Shown: positions 48,387 to 55,828 of the stretch, piece by piece
Numbering within the stretch: the first letter of the stretch is position 1
Layout of the letters: every line of letters starts with the position of its first letter
NCBI GenBank assembly: GCA_963724665.1
Contig: CAVRVH010000012.1
Location: 806,001-870,000 of the forward strand
DNA length: 64,000 nt
Direction of reading: 5' to 3'
From: DASUPK01 sp963724665
Lineage (GTDB): Bacteria; Actinomycetota; Thermoleophilia; Solirubrobacterales; 70-9
Translations under genes and position numbers: made by a program
The notes under the pieces: generated by a model
What the model saw: only the letters and a program-made list of their open reading frames with translations
Told to the model about the DNA's origin: nothing
Databases searched by the model: none

Positions 48387-50732
48387 TTGAAGCGTTCACG
48401 CCGTCATCTGCTGCTCGGTGCGGTGCTCACCGCGGCTCTGATGCTGGGGACCTCCGCCACCCCGGCGCTCGGCAAGAAACCTGCGCACGGCAAGAAGCGC
48501 ACATACCACGTCCAAGTCGTCCGGGACTCCGCCGGCATCCCGCACGTCCGCGCCAAGGACTTTCGCTCGCTCGGCTACGGGGAGGGCTACTCCTACGCCC
48601 AGGACAACCTCTGCCTGTTCGAGGATGCGATCGTCACCGTGCGTGGTGAGCGCAGCCAGTTCTTCGGGCCCGATGGAGTGTCCCATTACTACTCGAATGA
48701 CAGCGTCGATCCGAACCCGAAGTCGGATGCCTTCTGGAAGTGGGTGCAGGCGACGGGGGCGGAACAGGGGATCAGTACCCAGCTGCGGAAGAACGCCCGT
48801 CGGCTCTACCACGGGTGGGCCGACGGGTTCAACGCCTTCCTCCGCAGCCGGCGCTTCCATGATCCGAGCTGCAAGGGCCAGCCGTGGGTTCGGCCGATCA
48901 CCTTCCAGGATCTGGCGCTGCGGGGGCTGCAGATCGAGATCGGGGCCTCGAGCGGAACCTTCATCAGCGACCTCTATGACGCCCAGCCGCCCGGGGCCTT
49001 CGCCAAGGAGTCGGCCGCGGGCGGGCCGCGCCTGCGTGCCGGAGCGTTGAGGCGGGCGATCGGCGCTGAGAGCGGGGACTCCGAGCTCGGCTCCAACGGC
49101 CTCGCCTTCGGCTCGAAGGGGACCAAGAAGGGCGGCGGCCTGCTGCTGGCGAACCCCCACTTCCCCTGGCGCGGTGTCGATCGCTTCTGGATGGCGCAGC
49201 TGACGGTCCCGGGGAAGTACAACGCCCTCGGCGGAACACTGGGCGGCTTCCCGGAGATCGGTGTCGGATTCAACCGAAACATGGCCTGGACCCACACCGT
49301 CTCCACGGGTCGCCGTTTCGTCGTGGAGCAGCTGCAACTGGCCCCGGGTGATCCGACCAGCTACGTGGTGGACGGCCAGACGATGCCGATGACGCGGACG
49401 ACCGTGACCGTCAACGGCCAGCCCCACACCTTCTACGGCACCCGCTACGGACTCGTGATCACGATCCCCGACGCCGGGTACACCTGGAGCAACACCACCG
49501 CGTACGCGTTCACCGACGCCAACTTCAACAACGGCAGCGTGGCGAACCAGTACCTGAAGATGGGGCGGGCCCGGAGCGTCCGGGACCTGCTGAGCATCGA
49601 GCGCAAAGGACGCGGGGTCCCGTTCTTCAACACGATCGCCGCCGACTCCACCGGGCGGGCGCTCTACGCGGACGTCGGCCGCTACTCGAACGCGCCGAAG
49701 TCCCTGATCGATTCCTGCACGCCGGCGGGCCTTCCGCAGCTCGTCTTCGACGCGGCGCGGGTCATCACGCTCGACGGATCGCGCTCCGCCTGTACGCCGA
49801 ACGGCTATCTGCCGGCGAGCGCGATGCCGAGTCTGATCCGACGCGACTACGTGGAGAACTCGAACGACTCCTTCTGGCTCGCCAACCCGTCCTCACCGAT
49901 CACCGGGATCACCCCGCTGATCGGACTCGACAACACGATCCAGGGAATTCGCACCCGCTGGGGCAACCTGGTGGTCCGCTCCGTTCTCGGCAGCGGGCGC
50001 CGGTTCGGAATCGGTTCGCTGCAAGCGATGTGGGAGAGCGATACCAGCTACCTGGCGCAGCTCGTCTCCAAGCAGCTCGCGGCGCTCTGCCGCGCCAACC
50101 CGACGGTCGCCCTGTCGGGTGGCGGCAGTGTCGATATCAGCGAGGCCTGCCCGATCCTCGATGCGTATGACGACACCGGCAACCTTGACAGCAGGGGAGC
50201 GTGGCTATTCGCCGCCTACCAGCGGCGCTCTCCGGCGGGATCCGACTACTGGTCAGATCCGTTCAACCCCGCCGATCCGCTCAACACCCCGAACCAGCTC
50301 AACACCGCCAACCCACAGCATCTGCAGGCTCTCGCCCTGGCGGTGCAGGAGCTTCGGCAGCACGGCATCCCCCTCGGCAGCGGCATGCGCGGCGTGCAGG
50401 TCGCGTCGAGGGGAGGAAGACGGATCTCGATCCACGGCTGCGGCAACTGCTTCCAGAACATCAACTCGTCGAACGGGGACCCGTTCTACAACGCCTCCTA
50501 TGGGGAGGTCGTCCAGGGGTCCTCTATGGTCCTGACCACCCGTTTGACCAAGCGCGGGCCGAAGTCCCAGGGCATCCTCACCTACTCGCAGGCGACCGAT
50601 CCGACCTCACCCTGGTTCGCGAACATGACCAAGCTCTTCTCATCCAAGAAGTGGGTCAAGCTCGCCTTCACGCACGCTCAGCAGAAGCGGATACGCGGCA
50701 AGTTCGTCCAGCTACCGAGGGCGCGCCGTTAG
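48387..50732 (+). CDS. Exported penicillin acylase-family Ntn-hydrolase
   Basis: This 781-residue protein starts at TTG with a signal peptide (RRHLLLGAVLTAALMLGTSA). The alpha-subunit region includes VVRDSAGIPHVRAKDF and YAQDNLCLFEDAIV. The autoprocessing site is GSNGLAFGSKGTK, where the Ser after Gly (about residue 233) becomes the N-terminal nucleophile of the beta subunit; LLANPHFPWRG and GVGFNRNMAWTHTVSTGRR follow as in PvdQ-like acylases. These enzymes cleave amides such as acyl-homoserine lactones or beta-lactams in the periplasm or outside. It is the only large gene of the accessory block and is flanked by palindromic repeats on both sides. Confidence 0.9.
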   Translation: MKRSRRHLLLGAVLTAALMLGTSATPALGKKPAHGKKRTYHVQVVRDSAGIPHVRAKDFRSLGYGEGYSYAQDNLCLFEDAIVTVRGERSQFFGPDGVSHYYSNDSVDPNPKSDAFWKWVQATGAEQGISTQLRKNARRLYHGWADGFNAFLRSRRFHDPSCKGQPWVRPITFQDLALRGLQIEIGASSGTFISDLYDAQPPGAFAKESAAGGPRLRAGALRRAIGAESGDSELGSNGLAFGSKGTKKGGGLLLANPHFPWRGVDRFWMAQLTVPGKYNALGGTLGGFPEIGVGFNRNMAWTHTVSTGRRFVVEQLQLAPGDPTSYVVDGQTMPMTRTTVTVNGQPHTFYGTRYGLVITIPDAGYTWSNTTAYAFTDANFNNGSVANQYLKMGRARSVRDLLSIERKGRGVPFFNTIAADSTGRALYADVGRYSNAPKSLIDSCTPAGLPQLVFDAARVITLDGSRSACTPNGYLPASAMPSLIRRDYVENSNDSFWLANPSSPITGITPLIGLDNTIQGIRTRWGNLVVRSVLGSGRRFGIGSLQAMWESDTSYLAQLVSKQLAALCRANPTVALSGGGSVDISEACPILDAYDDTGNLDSRGAWLFAAYQRRSPAGSDYWSDPFNPADPLNTPNQLNTANPQHLQALALAVQELRQHGIPLGSGMRGVQVASRGGRRISIHGCGNCFQNINSSNGDPFYNASYGEVVQGSSMVLTTRLTKRGPKSQGILTYSQATDPTSPWFANMTKLFSSKKWVKLAFTHAQQKRIRGKFVQLPRARR

Positions 50733-50741
50733 CCGCATCGC

Positions 50742-50770
50742 GGGCGGGCTGGCCGCCCTTGTCCTCCCTC
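50742..50770 (+). terminator. Hairpin terminator after the acylase gene
   Basis: GGGCGG and CCGCCC (50742-50758) form a 6-bp stem with loop GCTGG, followed by the pyrimidine-rich TTGTCCTCCCTCT. It begins 10 nt after the stop codon. Confidence 0.6.
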
Positions 50771-50870
50771 TGTAGGCATGTTCCGGCCGAGCGGAGAGGC
50801 AAGAAGAAGTAGGCAAGCGCCGCTTTCCACCCCGAAGTCCGGCTCGCGTCCAAGGCGACATCAGCGGGAC

Positions 50871-50918
50871 TGTCGCTTTCCATGCAAAGCAGGGGTGCTG
50901 CTTTTCGTCCAAAGCGGC
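50871..50918 (+). repeat. Twin-hairpin palindromic repeat, locus 2
   Basis: Hairpin 1 is shortened (GCTTT, loop CCATGC, AAAGC). Hairpin 2 is complete: GCTGCTTT, loop TCGTCC, AAAGCGGC. It is directly followed by GCTTTTCAGG leading into the tandem duplication. Confidence 0.85.
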
Positions 50919-50924
50919 GCTTTT

Positions 50925-50960
50925 CAGGTCATCTCTGGAGGGCAGGTCATCTCTGGAGGG
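50925..50960 (+). repeat. Perfect tandem 18-bp direct duplication
   Basis: CAGGTCATCTCTGGAGGG occurs twice with no base between (50925-50942 and 50943-50960). The first unit starts 6 bp after palindromic repeat locus 2, so it may be a slippage or target-duplication product. Confidence 0.9.
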
Positions 50961-51054
50961 ACGCCCTTGCTCCCGCTCTCACGCGAAGCAGAAGCCTGCT
51001 CCCAGCCGGCCCGTCGCTCCTCGATCCATTCGGGAGCGGCCTGAAGAAGTTGGC

Positions 51055-51501
51055 TCAAGCGTCTGCCTGCTCAGGGAACCCGGCGTATACCGCTGCGCCA
51101 AGCTGCTCTCGTAGACCAAGATCGTCGCGGACATTCCAGATCTCGGCGATCTTGTGATCCGCGATACGGAAGAAGTTGACCCCGGAGAAGCGCACGCTTC
51201 GACCCGTCGGTGCGCTATCGCCCCAGGCACCTGCGTGGGTTCCGAACATCGTCCACCGGGCGACGACAAGGTCACCCTCGGCTACAAGCGCTTCCACCTC
51301 CAGGCTCACATCAGGGAACGCCGCCCGGAACTTCTCCGCCACCGCCTTCTGGCCAGCTGGTCCTGGTGGCGCATCGCCTGGACGCAGGTCATGCCGCACA
51401 TAATCCGGCGCTACTAGCTCGTCAGCCGCGTCCAGGTTCCCCCGGTTCCACAGCTCCTCGTAAAAGCGCCGGACCACCTGCTTGTTTTCGTCGTCTGCCA
51501 T
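51055..51501 (-). CDS. SnoaL-like (NTF2-fold) ester cyclase family protein
   Basis: From ATG 51501 the product is 148 residues: NKQVVRRFYEELWNRGNLDA, VAPDYVRHDLRPGDAPPG, and VEALVAEGDLVVARWTMFGT then GVNFFRIADHKIAEIWNVRD. This is the SnoaL/ester-cyclase pattern with the conserved His and Asp lining the pocket. The substrate is unknown. It belongs to a group of SnoaL-like genes scattered through this window, of which this is the best-preserved full-length member in the island. Palindromic repeat locus 3 lies 120 bp upstream of its start. Confidence 0.85.
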   Translation of the reverse strand: MADDENKQVVRRFYEELWNRGNLDAADELVAPDYVRHDLRPGDAPPGPAGQKAVAEKFRAAFPDVSLEVEALVAEGDLVVARWTMFGTHAGAWGDSAPTGRSVRFSGVNFFRIADHKIAEIWNVRDDLGLREQLGAAVYAGFPEQADA

Positions 51502-51586
51502 CGAGGCTTCGCGAGAGTACGGGGCGACCATATCGCCGCGGTACAACAGGTGGCAGGCGTAATCTGCTCACTCGGAACGGAGTGTC

Positions 51587-51608
51587 GCTTCGCGCGAGAA
51601 GCGAGCGT
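51587..51608 (+). repeat. Auxiliary hairpin before palindromic repeat locus 3
   Basis: GCTTC-GCGCGA-GAAGC followed by GAGCGT. A near-identical block, GTTTC-GCGGGA-GAAGC then GAGCGT, precedes repeat locus 5 at 54121-54142. The stem survives a C-to-T change through a G-T pair. Confidence 0.6.
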
Positions 51609-51621
51609 GCGATCGAAAGTA

Positions 51622-51665
51622 CTCCTTTCCATGCGAAGCGGTACTACCGCTTCTCGTCCCAGGCG
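51622..51665 (+). repeat. Twin-hairpin palindromic repeat, locus 3 (diverged)
   Basis: A diverged member: CTCCTTT, CCATGC, GAAGCGGT, then ACCGCTT, CTCGTCC, CAGGCGG. It overlaps the 3' end of the minus-strand gene 51644-52234 and supplies its last codons and stop. Confidence 0.75.
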
Positions 51666-52234
51666 GAACTCTCGCCGCGTTCCGCTACCGCCACACCTGC
51701 GTTCCAACCAGGCGCGCGCCCATTCGGCGGTGGCGCGATCCCCGAAGCATCAATCCCGCTCGCGCTGAGGATCCAGGCGATGACCGAGTTGGAGTTCCAC
51801 ATCTCGCCGGCGCCGAGTTCGTCTCGTCCCCATGTTGGGGTCGGGATCTTTGGGGCAACATCGAGGACACGCCGGGCGCAGCCCTCGTCACGGCTGAGCT
51901 CCCTGGGGCTGTCGACTGCCTCTGCCACATCAGGTATTCGGCCGCCGGGCCACAGGCGGATCTCGTAACGAAAGATCCGGAAGCGGCTGAGCAGTCGGCT
52001 GCCAACAGGGCCGACGGCCACGACCCCGCGTTGCTCGCCGCTCAGGTCGGGAACCGGCGTTTGCTCGATCACCCAAGTATCCGACTCCAGGTGGATCTGA
52101 AGGGCCGAGTGGTAGAGGTCAGATGGGGGGCGGTGTCGCACACGGGCCGCGATTGCCTCGTAGACGCGCCCATTGAGTCGAACAAAATGACCGCCAGCAC
52201 CCAGGGGAAGCCAGTAGAGATCAACTGCTCCCAT
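51644..52234 (-). CDS. Conserved protein of unknown function
   Basis: From ATG 52234 the product is 196 residues. It opens VDLYWLPLGAGGHFVRLNGR and continues YHSALQIHLESDTWVIEQTP, which looks like a folded beta-rich domain with conserved-looking Gly and aromatic positions; GPVGSRLLSRFRIFRYEIRL follows. No enzyme family is recognised. The start overlaps the upstream SRPBCC-like gene by 14 nt, so both form an operon. The final residues SSAWDEKR and the stop are encoded by palindromic repeat locus 3, so the native C terminus may have been altered. Confidence 0.72.
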   Translation of the reverse strand: MGAVDLYWLPLGAGGHFVRLNGRVYEAIAARVRHRPPSDLYHSALQIHLESDTWVIEQTPVPDLSGEQRGVVAVGPVGSRLLSRFRIFRYEIRLWPGGRIPDVAEAVDSPRELSRDEGCARRVLDVAPKIPTPTWGRDELGAGEMWNSNSVIAWILSASGIDASGIAPPPNGRAPGWNAGVAVAERGESSAWDEKR

Positions 52235-52835
52235 CGTGGCTCTCGGCGTCATCGCGAACCACCTCGAGCAGAGCACTTACAAGGACATGAGCGCCGGGGC
52301 CGACGCCGAAGGTCCAGTAGCGCCTGAACCAGCGCCGCGCCTGCTCGTCTGTGGTCGCGGTCCGCATCGACCCGTTCAGCATCGTTGTGTGCTCATCGAG
52401 CTCACGGGTCGCAAGGGAGTAGATCGTCTTGGCGAATCCCGGCTCGTCGAACTCCTTGAAGTCCTCGGGCGCCACATCCGCGAACTCGATAACCGGCCGC
52501 CAGAACTTGCCTACGAGGCCGAGCGCGATCTCCTCTCGCTGGCGCTCCCCCAGCCGAACCCAGCCACCTTCGCCCGCCGGCATGTTGGCGAGATCGTCAA
52601 GCCGCAGCGTCTTGGGAGCCGACGGCGGGCGCTCGCCATGGAGGAGGTGGGCAGCGAGGTCAGGCAGGGCGCGCATGCCGCCCAGCAGGCCGACAAGCGG
52701 CTTCTTTCGGCCGACATCGATCAGATCGACCCTCTTGAGCGCGTCCCAGGTCACCTCCACGGGAGCCTGGACAAGGCAGCCCACGGCATCGGAGACGTCA
52801 TAGGTTGGGAGGAACTCGTCAAGGAAGGTCGCCAT
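52221..52835 (-). CDS. SRPBCC-like (START/Bet v1-fold) protein
   Basis: This 204-residue protein has a pattern like polyketide-cyclase/SRPBCC proteins: MATFLDEFLPTYDVSDAVGC, then VQAPVEVTWDALKRVDLIDV (first strand and helix), GERQREEIALGLVGKFWRPV and the long C-terminal helix region WFRRYWTFGVGPGAHVLVSA. These bind hydrophobic ligands. It is upstream of, and overlaps, the unknown gene 51644-52234, so the two products probably work together. Repeat locus 4 lies 53 bp upstream of its start. The ligand is unknown. Confidence 0.75.
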   Translation of the reverse strand: MATFLDEFLPTYDVSDAVGCLVQAPVEVTWDALKRVDLIDVGRKKPLVGLLGGMRALPDLAAHLLHGERPPSAPKTLRLDDLANMPAGEGGWVRLGERQREEIALGLVGKFWRPVIEFADVAPEDFKEFDEPGFAKTIYSLATRELDEHTTMLNGSMRTATTDEQARRWFRRYWTFGVGPGAHVLVSALLEVVRDDAESHDGSS

Positions 52836-52887
52836 GGTGCAGTCTCATTCTCCCCATCTAACCGGTCTCCCGCACCTGGTTGCGTGC

Positions 52888-52936
52888 ACCGCTGCTTTCC
52901 ATGCAAAGCGGTACCGCTGCTTTTCGTCCAAGCGGT
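52888..52936 (+). repeat. Twin-hairpin palindromic repeat, locus 4
   Basis: Both hairpins here share an identical left arm ACCGCTGCTTT. Hairpin 1 has loop CCATGC and right arm AAAGCGGT; hairpin 2 has loop TCGTCC and right arm AAGCGGT. This locus shows most clearly that the two hairpins are copies of one unit differing in the loop. Confidence 0.88.
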
Positions 52937-53107
52937 TATTTCGGTCAGCCGCGCTGCTGACAGCCAAGCTCTCGCTCCCACGCGAAAGGCAGAGCGCGAC
53001 AGGACGGGGTGCCACTTCCGAATGTCCGAGGTTCGGTCGTAATCTCCCGGGACTCCAGACGACGAGCGAATGAGAACCCGGGCGGCTTCGGACCAGGAAA
53101 ACCGGCG

Positions 53108-54091
53108 GTGGCTCAGGAGGACGTGATCAAGGCGATCATCCAAGACAAGTACGGCTTACCCGATGTCCTTGAGCTCAAGGACGTCGACAAGCCGGTTGCG
53201 AAAGAAAGTGAGGTGCTGGTGCGGGTTCGCGCAGCGGCCGTCAATATCGGGAATTGGCACCTCCTCAGGGGCATCCCTTATGCGATGCGTCCGGCGGTCG
53301 GGCTGTTCAAGCCGAAACATGAGATACCGGGACTCGATCTGGCCGGGGAGGTTGAAGCGGTCGGCGGCAGCGTGAAGCAGTTCCAACCGGGTGACCAGGT
53401 GTTCGGCTGGTGCAACGGCGCCTTTGCTGAATACGCGTGTGTTGAAGAGGACAACCTGCTAGCGAAGCCATCCAACCTCACCTTGGAGCAATCCGCGGCC
53501 GTCGGAGACTCGGCCTTCACCGCCCTCAATGCGGTTCGCGATCAAGGGAAGGTCCAGCCGGGGCAGAAAGTGGTGATCAACGGCGCGTCGGGAGGCGTTG
53601 GCACCTTCGCCGTCCAGATCGCCAAATCGTTCGGGGCGGACGTGACCGGGGTGTGCAGCACAAGGAATATGGACATGGTCCGATCGATCGGGGCGGACCA
53701 GGTCATCGACTACACCCGAGAGGACTTCACCCAAGATCGGCAGCGATACGACGTGATGCTCGACCTGGTGGGGAGCCGTCCGTTGTCGGACTGCCGCCGC
53801 TCGCTAACCCCCCAGGGCACGTATGTCCTAGTTGGGGTATCGCATATGGGCCGTTGGCTCGGACTCGCTCGCCAGATCAAGGTGCTCTCGTCGTCACCGT
53901 TTGTGCGCCAGCGGATGCGCATCTTCATTACGAGGCATACCAGGGAGGATCTGGTCGTCCTGAAGGAGCTCGTCGAGTCCGGAAAGGTCACGCCGGTCAT
54001 CGATCAGCGCTACCAGCTGAGCGAGGTTCCCGAAGCGCTCCGATACCAGGGAGAAGGACACTCCCAAGGAAAGATCGTGATCGCCGTCTAA
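53108..54091 (+). CDS. MDR-superfamily oxidoreductase (quinone oxidoreductase-like)
   Basis: This 327-residue protein has a GroES-like N-terminal domain (AIIQDKYGLPDVLELKDVDK, GLDLAGEVEAVGGSVKQF) and a nucleotide-binding domain with VVINGASGGVGTFAVQIAKS (about residues 143-162), the signature of NADPH quinone-oxidoreductase-like enzymes. The catalytic-zinc cysteine pattern of alcohol dehydrogenases is absent. I start at GTG 53108, with AGGA 9 nt before it; GTG 53123 is possible but has a ribosome site only 2 nt away. It stands alone between repeat loci 4 and 5. Confidence 0.88.
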   Translation: MAQEDVIKAIIQDKYGLPDVLELKDVDKPVAKESEVLVRVRAAAVNIGNWHLLRGIPYAMRPAVGLFKPKHEIPGLDLAGEVEAVGGSVKQFQPGDQVFGWCNGAFAEYACVEEDNLLAKPSNLTLEQSAAVGDSAFTALNAVRDQGKVQPGQKVVINGASGGVGTFAVQIAKSFGADVTGVCSTRNMDMVRSIGADQVIDYTREDFTQDRQRYDVMLDLVGSRPLSDCRRSLTPQGTYVLVGVSHMGRWLGLARQIKVLSSSPFVRQRMRIFITRHTREDLVVLKELVESGKVTPVIDQRYQLSEVPEALRYQGEGHSQGKIVIAV

Positions 54092-54120
54092 GGCGCTGAT
54101 CGGACGTCGGTCGGACGCCC

Positions 54121-54142
54121 GTTTCGCGGGAGAAGCGAGCGT
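54121..54142 (+). repeat. Auxiliary hairpin before palindromic repeat locus 5
   Basis: GTTTC-GCGGGA-GAAGC, then GAGCGT; matches the block before locus 3. It lies 9 nt before the first arm of locus 5. Confidence 0.6.
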
Positions 54143-54151
54143 CAGCCCCTG

Positions 54152-54201
54152 ACCGCTGCTTTCCATGCAAAGCAGGGGTGCTGCTTTTCGTCCAAAGCGG
54201 C
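54152..54201 (+). repeat. Twin-hairpin palindromic repeat, locus 5
   Basis: Hairpin 1: ACCGCTGCTTT, CCATGC, AAAGCAGGGGT. Hairpin 2: GCTGCTTT, TCGTCC, AAAGCGGC. Followed by TGTTTCAGG. This and locus 2 are nearly identical over their second hairpins. Confidence 0.88.
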
Positions 54202-54309
54202 TGTTTCAGGAGGGTGTTCCAAGAGCGGCTGCGCACTTCAGTGGGAAGGCATACAGACGCGCGAGTTCACGGTAGGCCAGCGCGTTTGTCATATGCGTGG
54301 TTCCCCACG

Positions 54310-54417
54310 ATGGAGGGCGAGGTCATGCGCAAGAACACGAACGGCAGCTACTTCGTCTCGTGGGAGGGCACGACCGGCGACGGCAACTGTGCCCAGGGGG
54401 AGTTGGCGCCGCTATGA
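54310..54417 (+). CDS. Short open frame, possible small protein
   Basis: A 35-codon frame (MEGEVMRKNTNGSYFVSWEG, then TTGDGNCAQGELAPL) ends in an ATGA overlap with the next small frame, an arrangement suggesting coupled translation. The residue composition is less GC-driven than its surroundings. No family is recognised, and at this length it may be chance; the overlap with its neighbour is the main support. Confidence 0.3.
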   Translation: MEGEVMRKNTNGSYFVSWEGTTGDGNCAQGELAPL

Positions 54418-54751
54418 CGCTCACGCCAGAGGATGTCGAACTGGTCGCGAGCGCTCGCATGATTGCTGACTGCACCGATGGCGACAGCAGTCGTAAGTGG
54501 TACGACACGCTCCTGGACATTCGGAACCTCTCGACCTGCGGGACGGCCTACCCCGACATGACGGCGCGCGCGTCAAGGCGGCGTACGTGGCCATGGACCT
54601 TTTCAACGCGGCGTTCCCGCCTGCGTTCCGGCAGGCCATGGAGATGAACGAGCCGGCAAACCAAAAGCGCGCCGCGCCGCGACTGACTCAAGTGGCCTTC
54701 ACCCGGCCCTCAGCCATAGGCGTGACCCTCGAGCCCCGACCTTCCACCTGA
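54414..54751 (+). pseudogene. Frameshifted small gene upstream of the DMT-like gene
   Basis: ATG 54414 opens a frame reading MTLTPEDVELVASARMIADC and WYDTLLDIRNLSTCGTAYPD. At a GCGCGCGCG tract (about 54563-54571) sensible coding continues in another frame as VKAAYVAMDLFNAAFPPAFR then QAMEMNEPANQKRA, and ends at a TGA that overlaps the next gene's ATG (TGATG). One extra GC unit would explain the shift. The joined product would be about 111 residues, of no recognised family, perhaps phage- or plasmid-derived. Confidence 0.45.
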
Positions 54752-55626
54752 TGAGCGAACTCGGACTGATACTGGCCTTGGGTTGTGCCGCCTTCTCTGG
54801 CGTGGGGCTGCTCTGCAAGCACCGGGGCGCGGTCGCCGCGCCCGACGTCGTGATGCGCCGCCCGCTGCGCAGCACGGCGGGGCTCTTTCGCTCCCGCTGG
54901 TGGCTGATCGGTTTCGGGCTCGCCTTCCTCGCCTGGTGCCTGTACGTTGCCGCGCTCTCGATGGCGCCGCTCTCCGTCGTGCAGACCGTGATCGCGGGTG
55001 GGCTCGCGCTGCTCGCCTTCCCCGCGCGGCGCTGGTTCGGACTCGCGGTGGGCAGGCGAGAGCTCATCGGCCTGGTTCTATGCGCCTCCGGCCTGGCGTT
55101 CCTGGCGCTGACCGCGGGCCATGGCCGCGCGGGCGGCGGCTTCACCGGGTCGACGATGATGGCGTTCGAGGGTGGCGCGCTGGCTCTCGGTGGCTTCCTG
55201 ATGCTCGCCTCGGCCCATAGGCGGCTCAGCGGCCGGGGCTGGCTTCTGCTCGCAACTGCCGCCGGCACCTGCCTGGGCGTCTCCGACGTCGCCCTCAAGG
55301 CCCTGGCCGAGACGGTGCCGGGCTCGCCGATCGACATAGTCAGCCCGTGGACGGTGGTCGCGATCCTCGGCGGAATCGGCGGCTTCCTGGCCCTCGCTCG
55401 GGGCCTCCAGCTCGGCGACGCGGTCGCCGTGATTGTCGCTTTCTCGGCCACCGCCACGCTCGCCGCGATCGCGGGCGGGATCCTCGTCTTCGGCGACCCG
55501 CTCGGGTCAGACCCCTTGACCGTGGTCACCAGGTCCACGGCGTTCCTGGCGGTGATCGCCGCCGCCGCGGTGCTGCCCATGATGCCCGCCGCGGGCGGCA
55601 CGGCTTATGCGCCCCAGCGCGCCTGA
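54751..55626 (+). CDS. DMT-like integral membrane protein
   Basis: This 291-residue protein has about nine or ten hydrophobic helices, for example LGLILALGCAAFSGVGLLCK, WWLIGFGLAFLAWCLYVAAL, VAILGGIGGFLALARGLQLG and AVIVAFSATATLAAIAGGIL. The pattern of two repeated halves, with ALSMAPLSVVQTVIAGGLAL and RGLQLGDAVAVIVAFSATAT in equivalent places, fits the drug/metabolite transporter superfamily (EamA/NIPA-like). The substrate is unknown. Its ATG overlaps the stop of the frameshifted small gene, so it may have been second in an operon. Confidence 0.78.
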   Translation: MSELGLILALGCAAFSGVGLLCKHRGAVAAPDVVMRRPLRSTAGLFRSRWWLIGFGLAFLAWCLYVAALSMAPLSVVQTVIAGGLALLAFPARRWFGLAVGRRELIGLVLCASGLAFLALTAGHGRAGGGFTGSTMMAFEGGALALGGFLMLASAHRRLSGRGWLLLATAAGTCLGVSDVALKALAETVPGSPIDIVSPWTVVAILGGIGGFLALARGLQLGDAVAVIVAFSATATLAAIAGGILVFGDPLGSDPLTVVTRSTAFLAVIAAAAVLPMMPAAGGTAYAPQRA

Positions 55627-55672
55627 GGGCTGCCTGCACGCCGCCAAGCCGGCTCGTCAGTTCGCTAGGTAT

Positions 55673-55696
55673 CCGCTTCTCGTCCAAAGCAGCGGT
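55673..55696 (+). repeat. Palindromic repeat, locus 6 (second hairpin only)
   Basis: Only the hairpin-2 unit is present: CCGCTT, CTCGTCC, AAAGCAGCGG. It lies 13 bp before the first tRNA 3'-end fragment. Confidence 0.75.
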
Positions 55697-55709
55697 GAGC
55701 CATCCCTCC

Positions 55710-55732
55710 GAGCGCGCCCGACAGGATTCGAA
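55710..55732 (-). repeat. tRNA 3'-end fragment (short copy)
   Basis: Twenty-three bases (GAGCGCGCCCGACAGG then ATTCGAA) are identical to 56504-56526. On the minus strand they read as half a T arm plus acceptor 3' strand of a tRNA (TTCGAAT, CCTGT, CGGGCGC). No 5' tRNA half is attached, so this is not a functional tRNA. Confidence 0.75.
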
Positions 55733-55828
55733 GCTGGGCGGGAGCGCGCGACTCAAAGATTGGTCCGAGATCGTCTCTACCGTGGTTCGCGGGTAGCCGT
55801 CGCGTCACCACACCGGAAAGGCACGGTC

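Larger units (their letters stand above)
50733..51054. other. Gap of 322 bp: terminator, palindromic repeat and tandem duplication
   Basis: No gene is supported. In order it contains a hairpin terminator, palindromic repeat locus 2, a perfect tandem 18-bp duplication and a stretch with no recognised feature before the convergent SnoaL-like gene. Confidence 0.7.
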
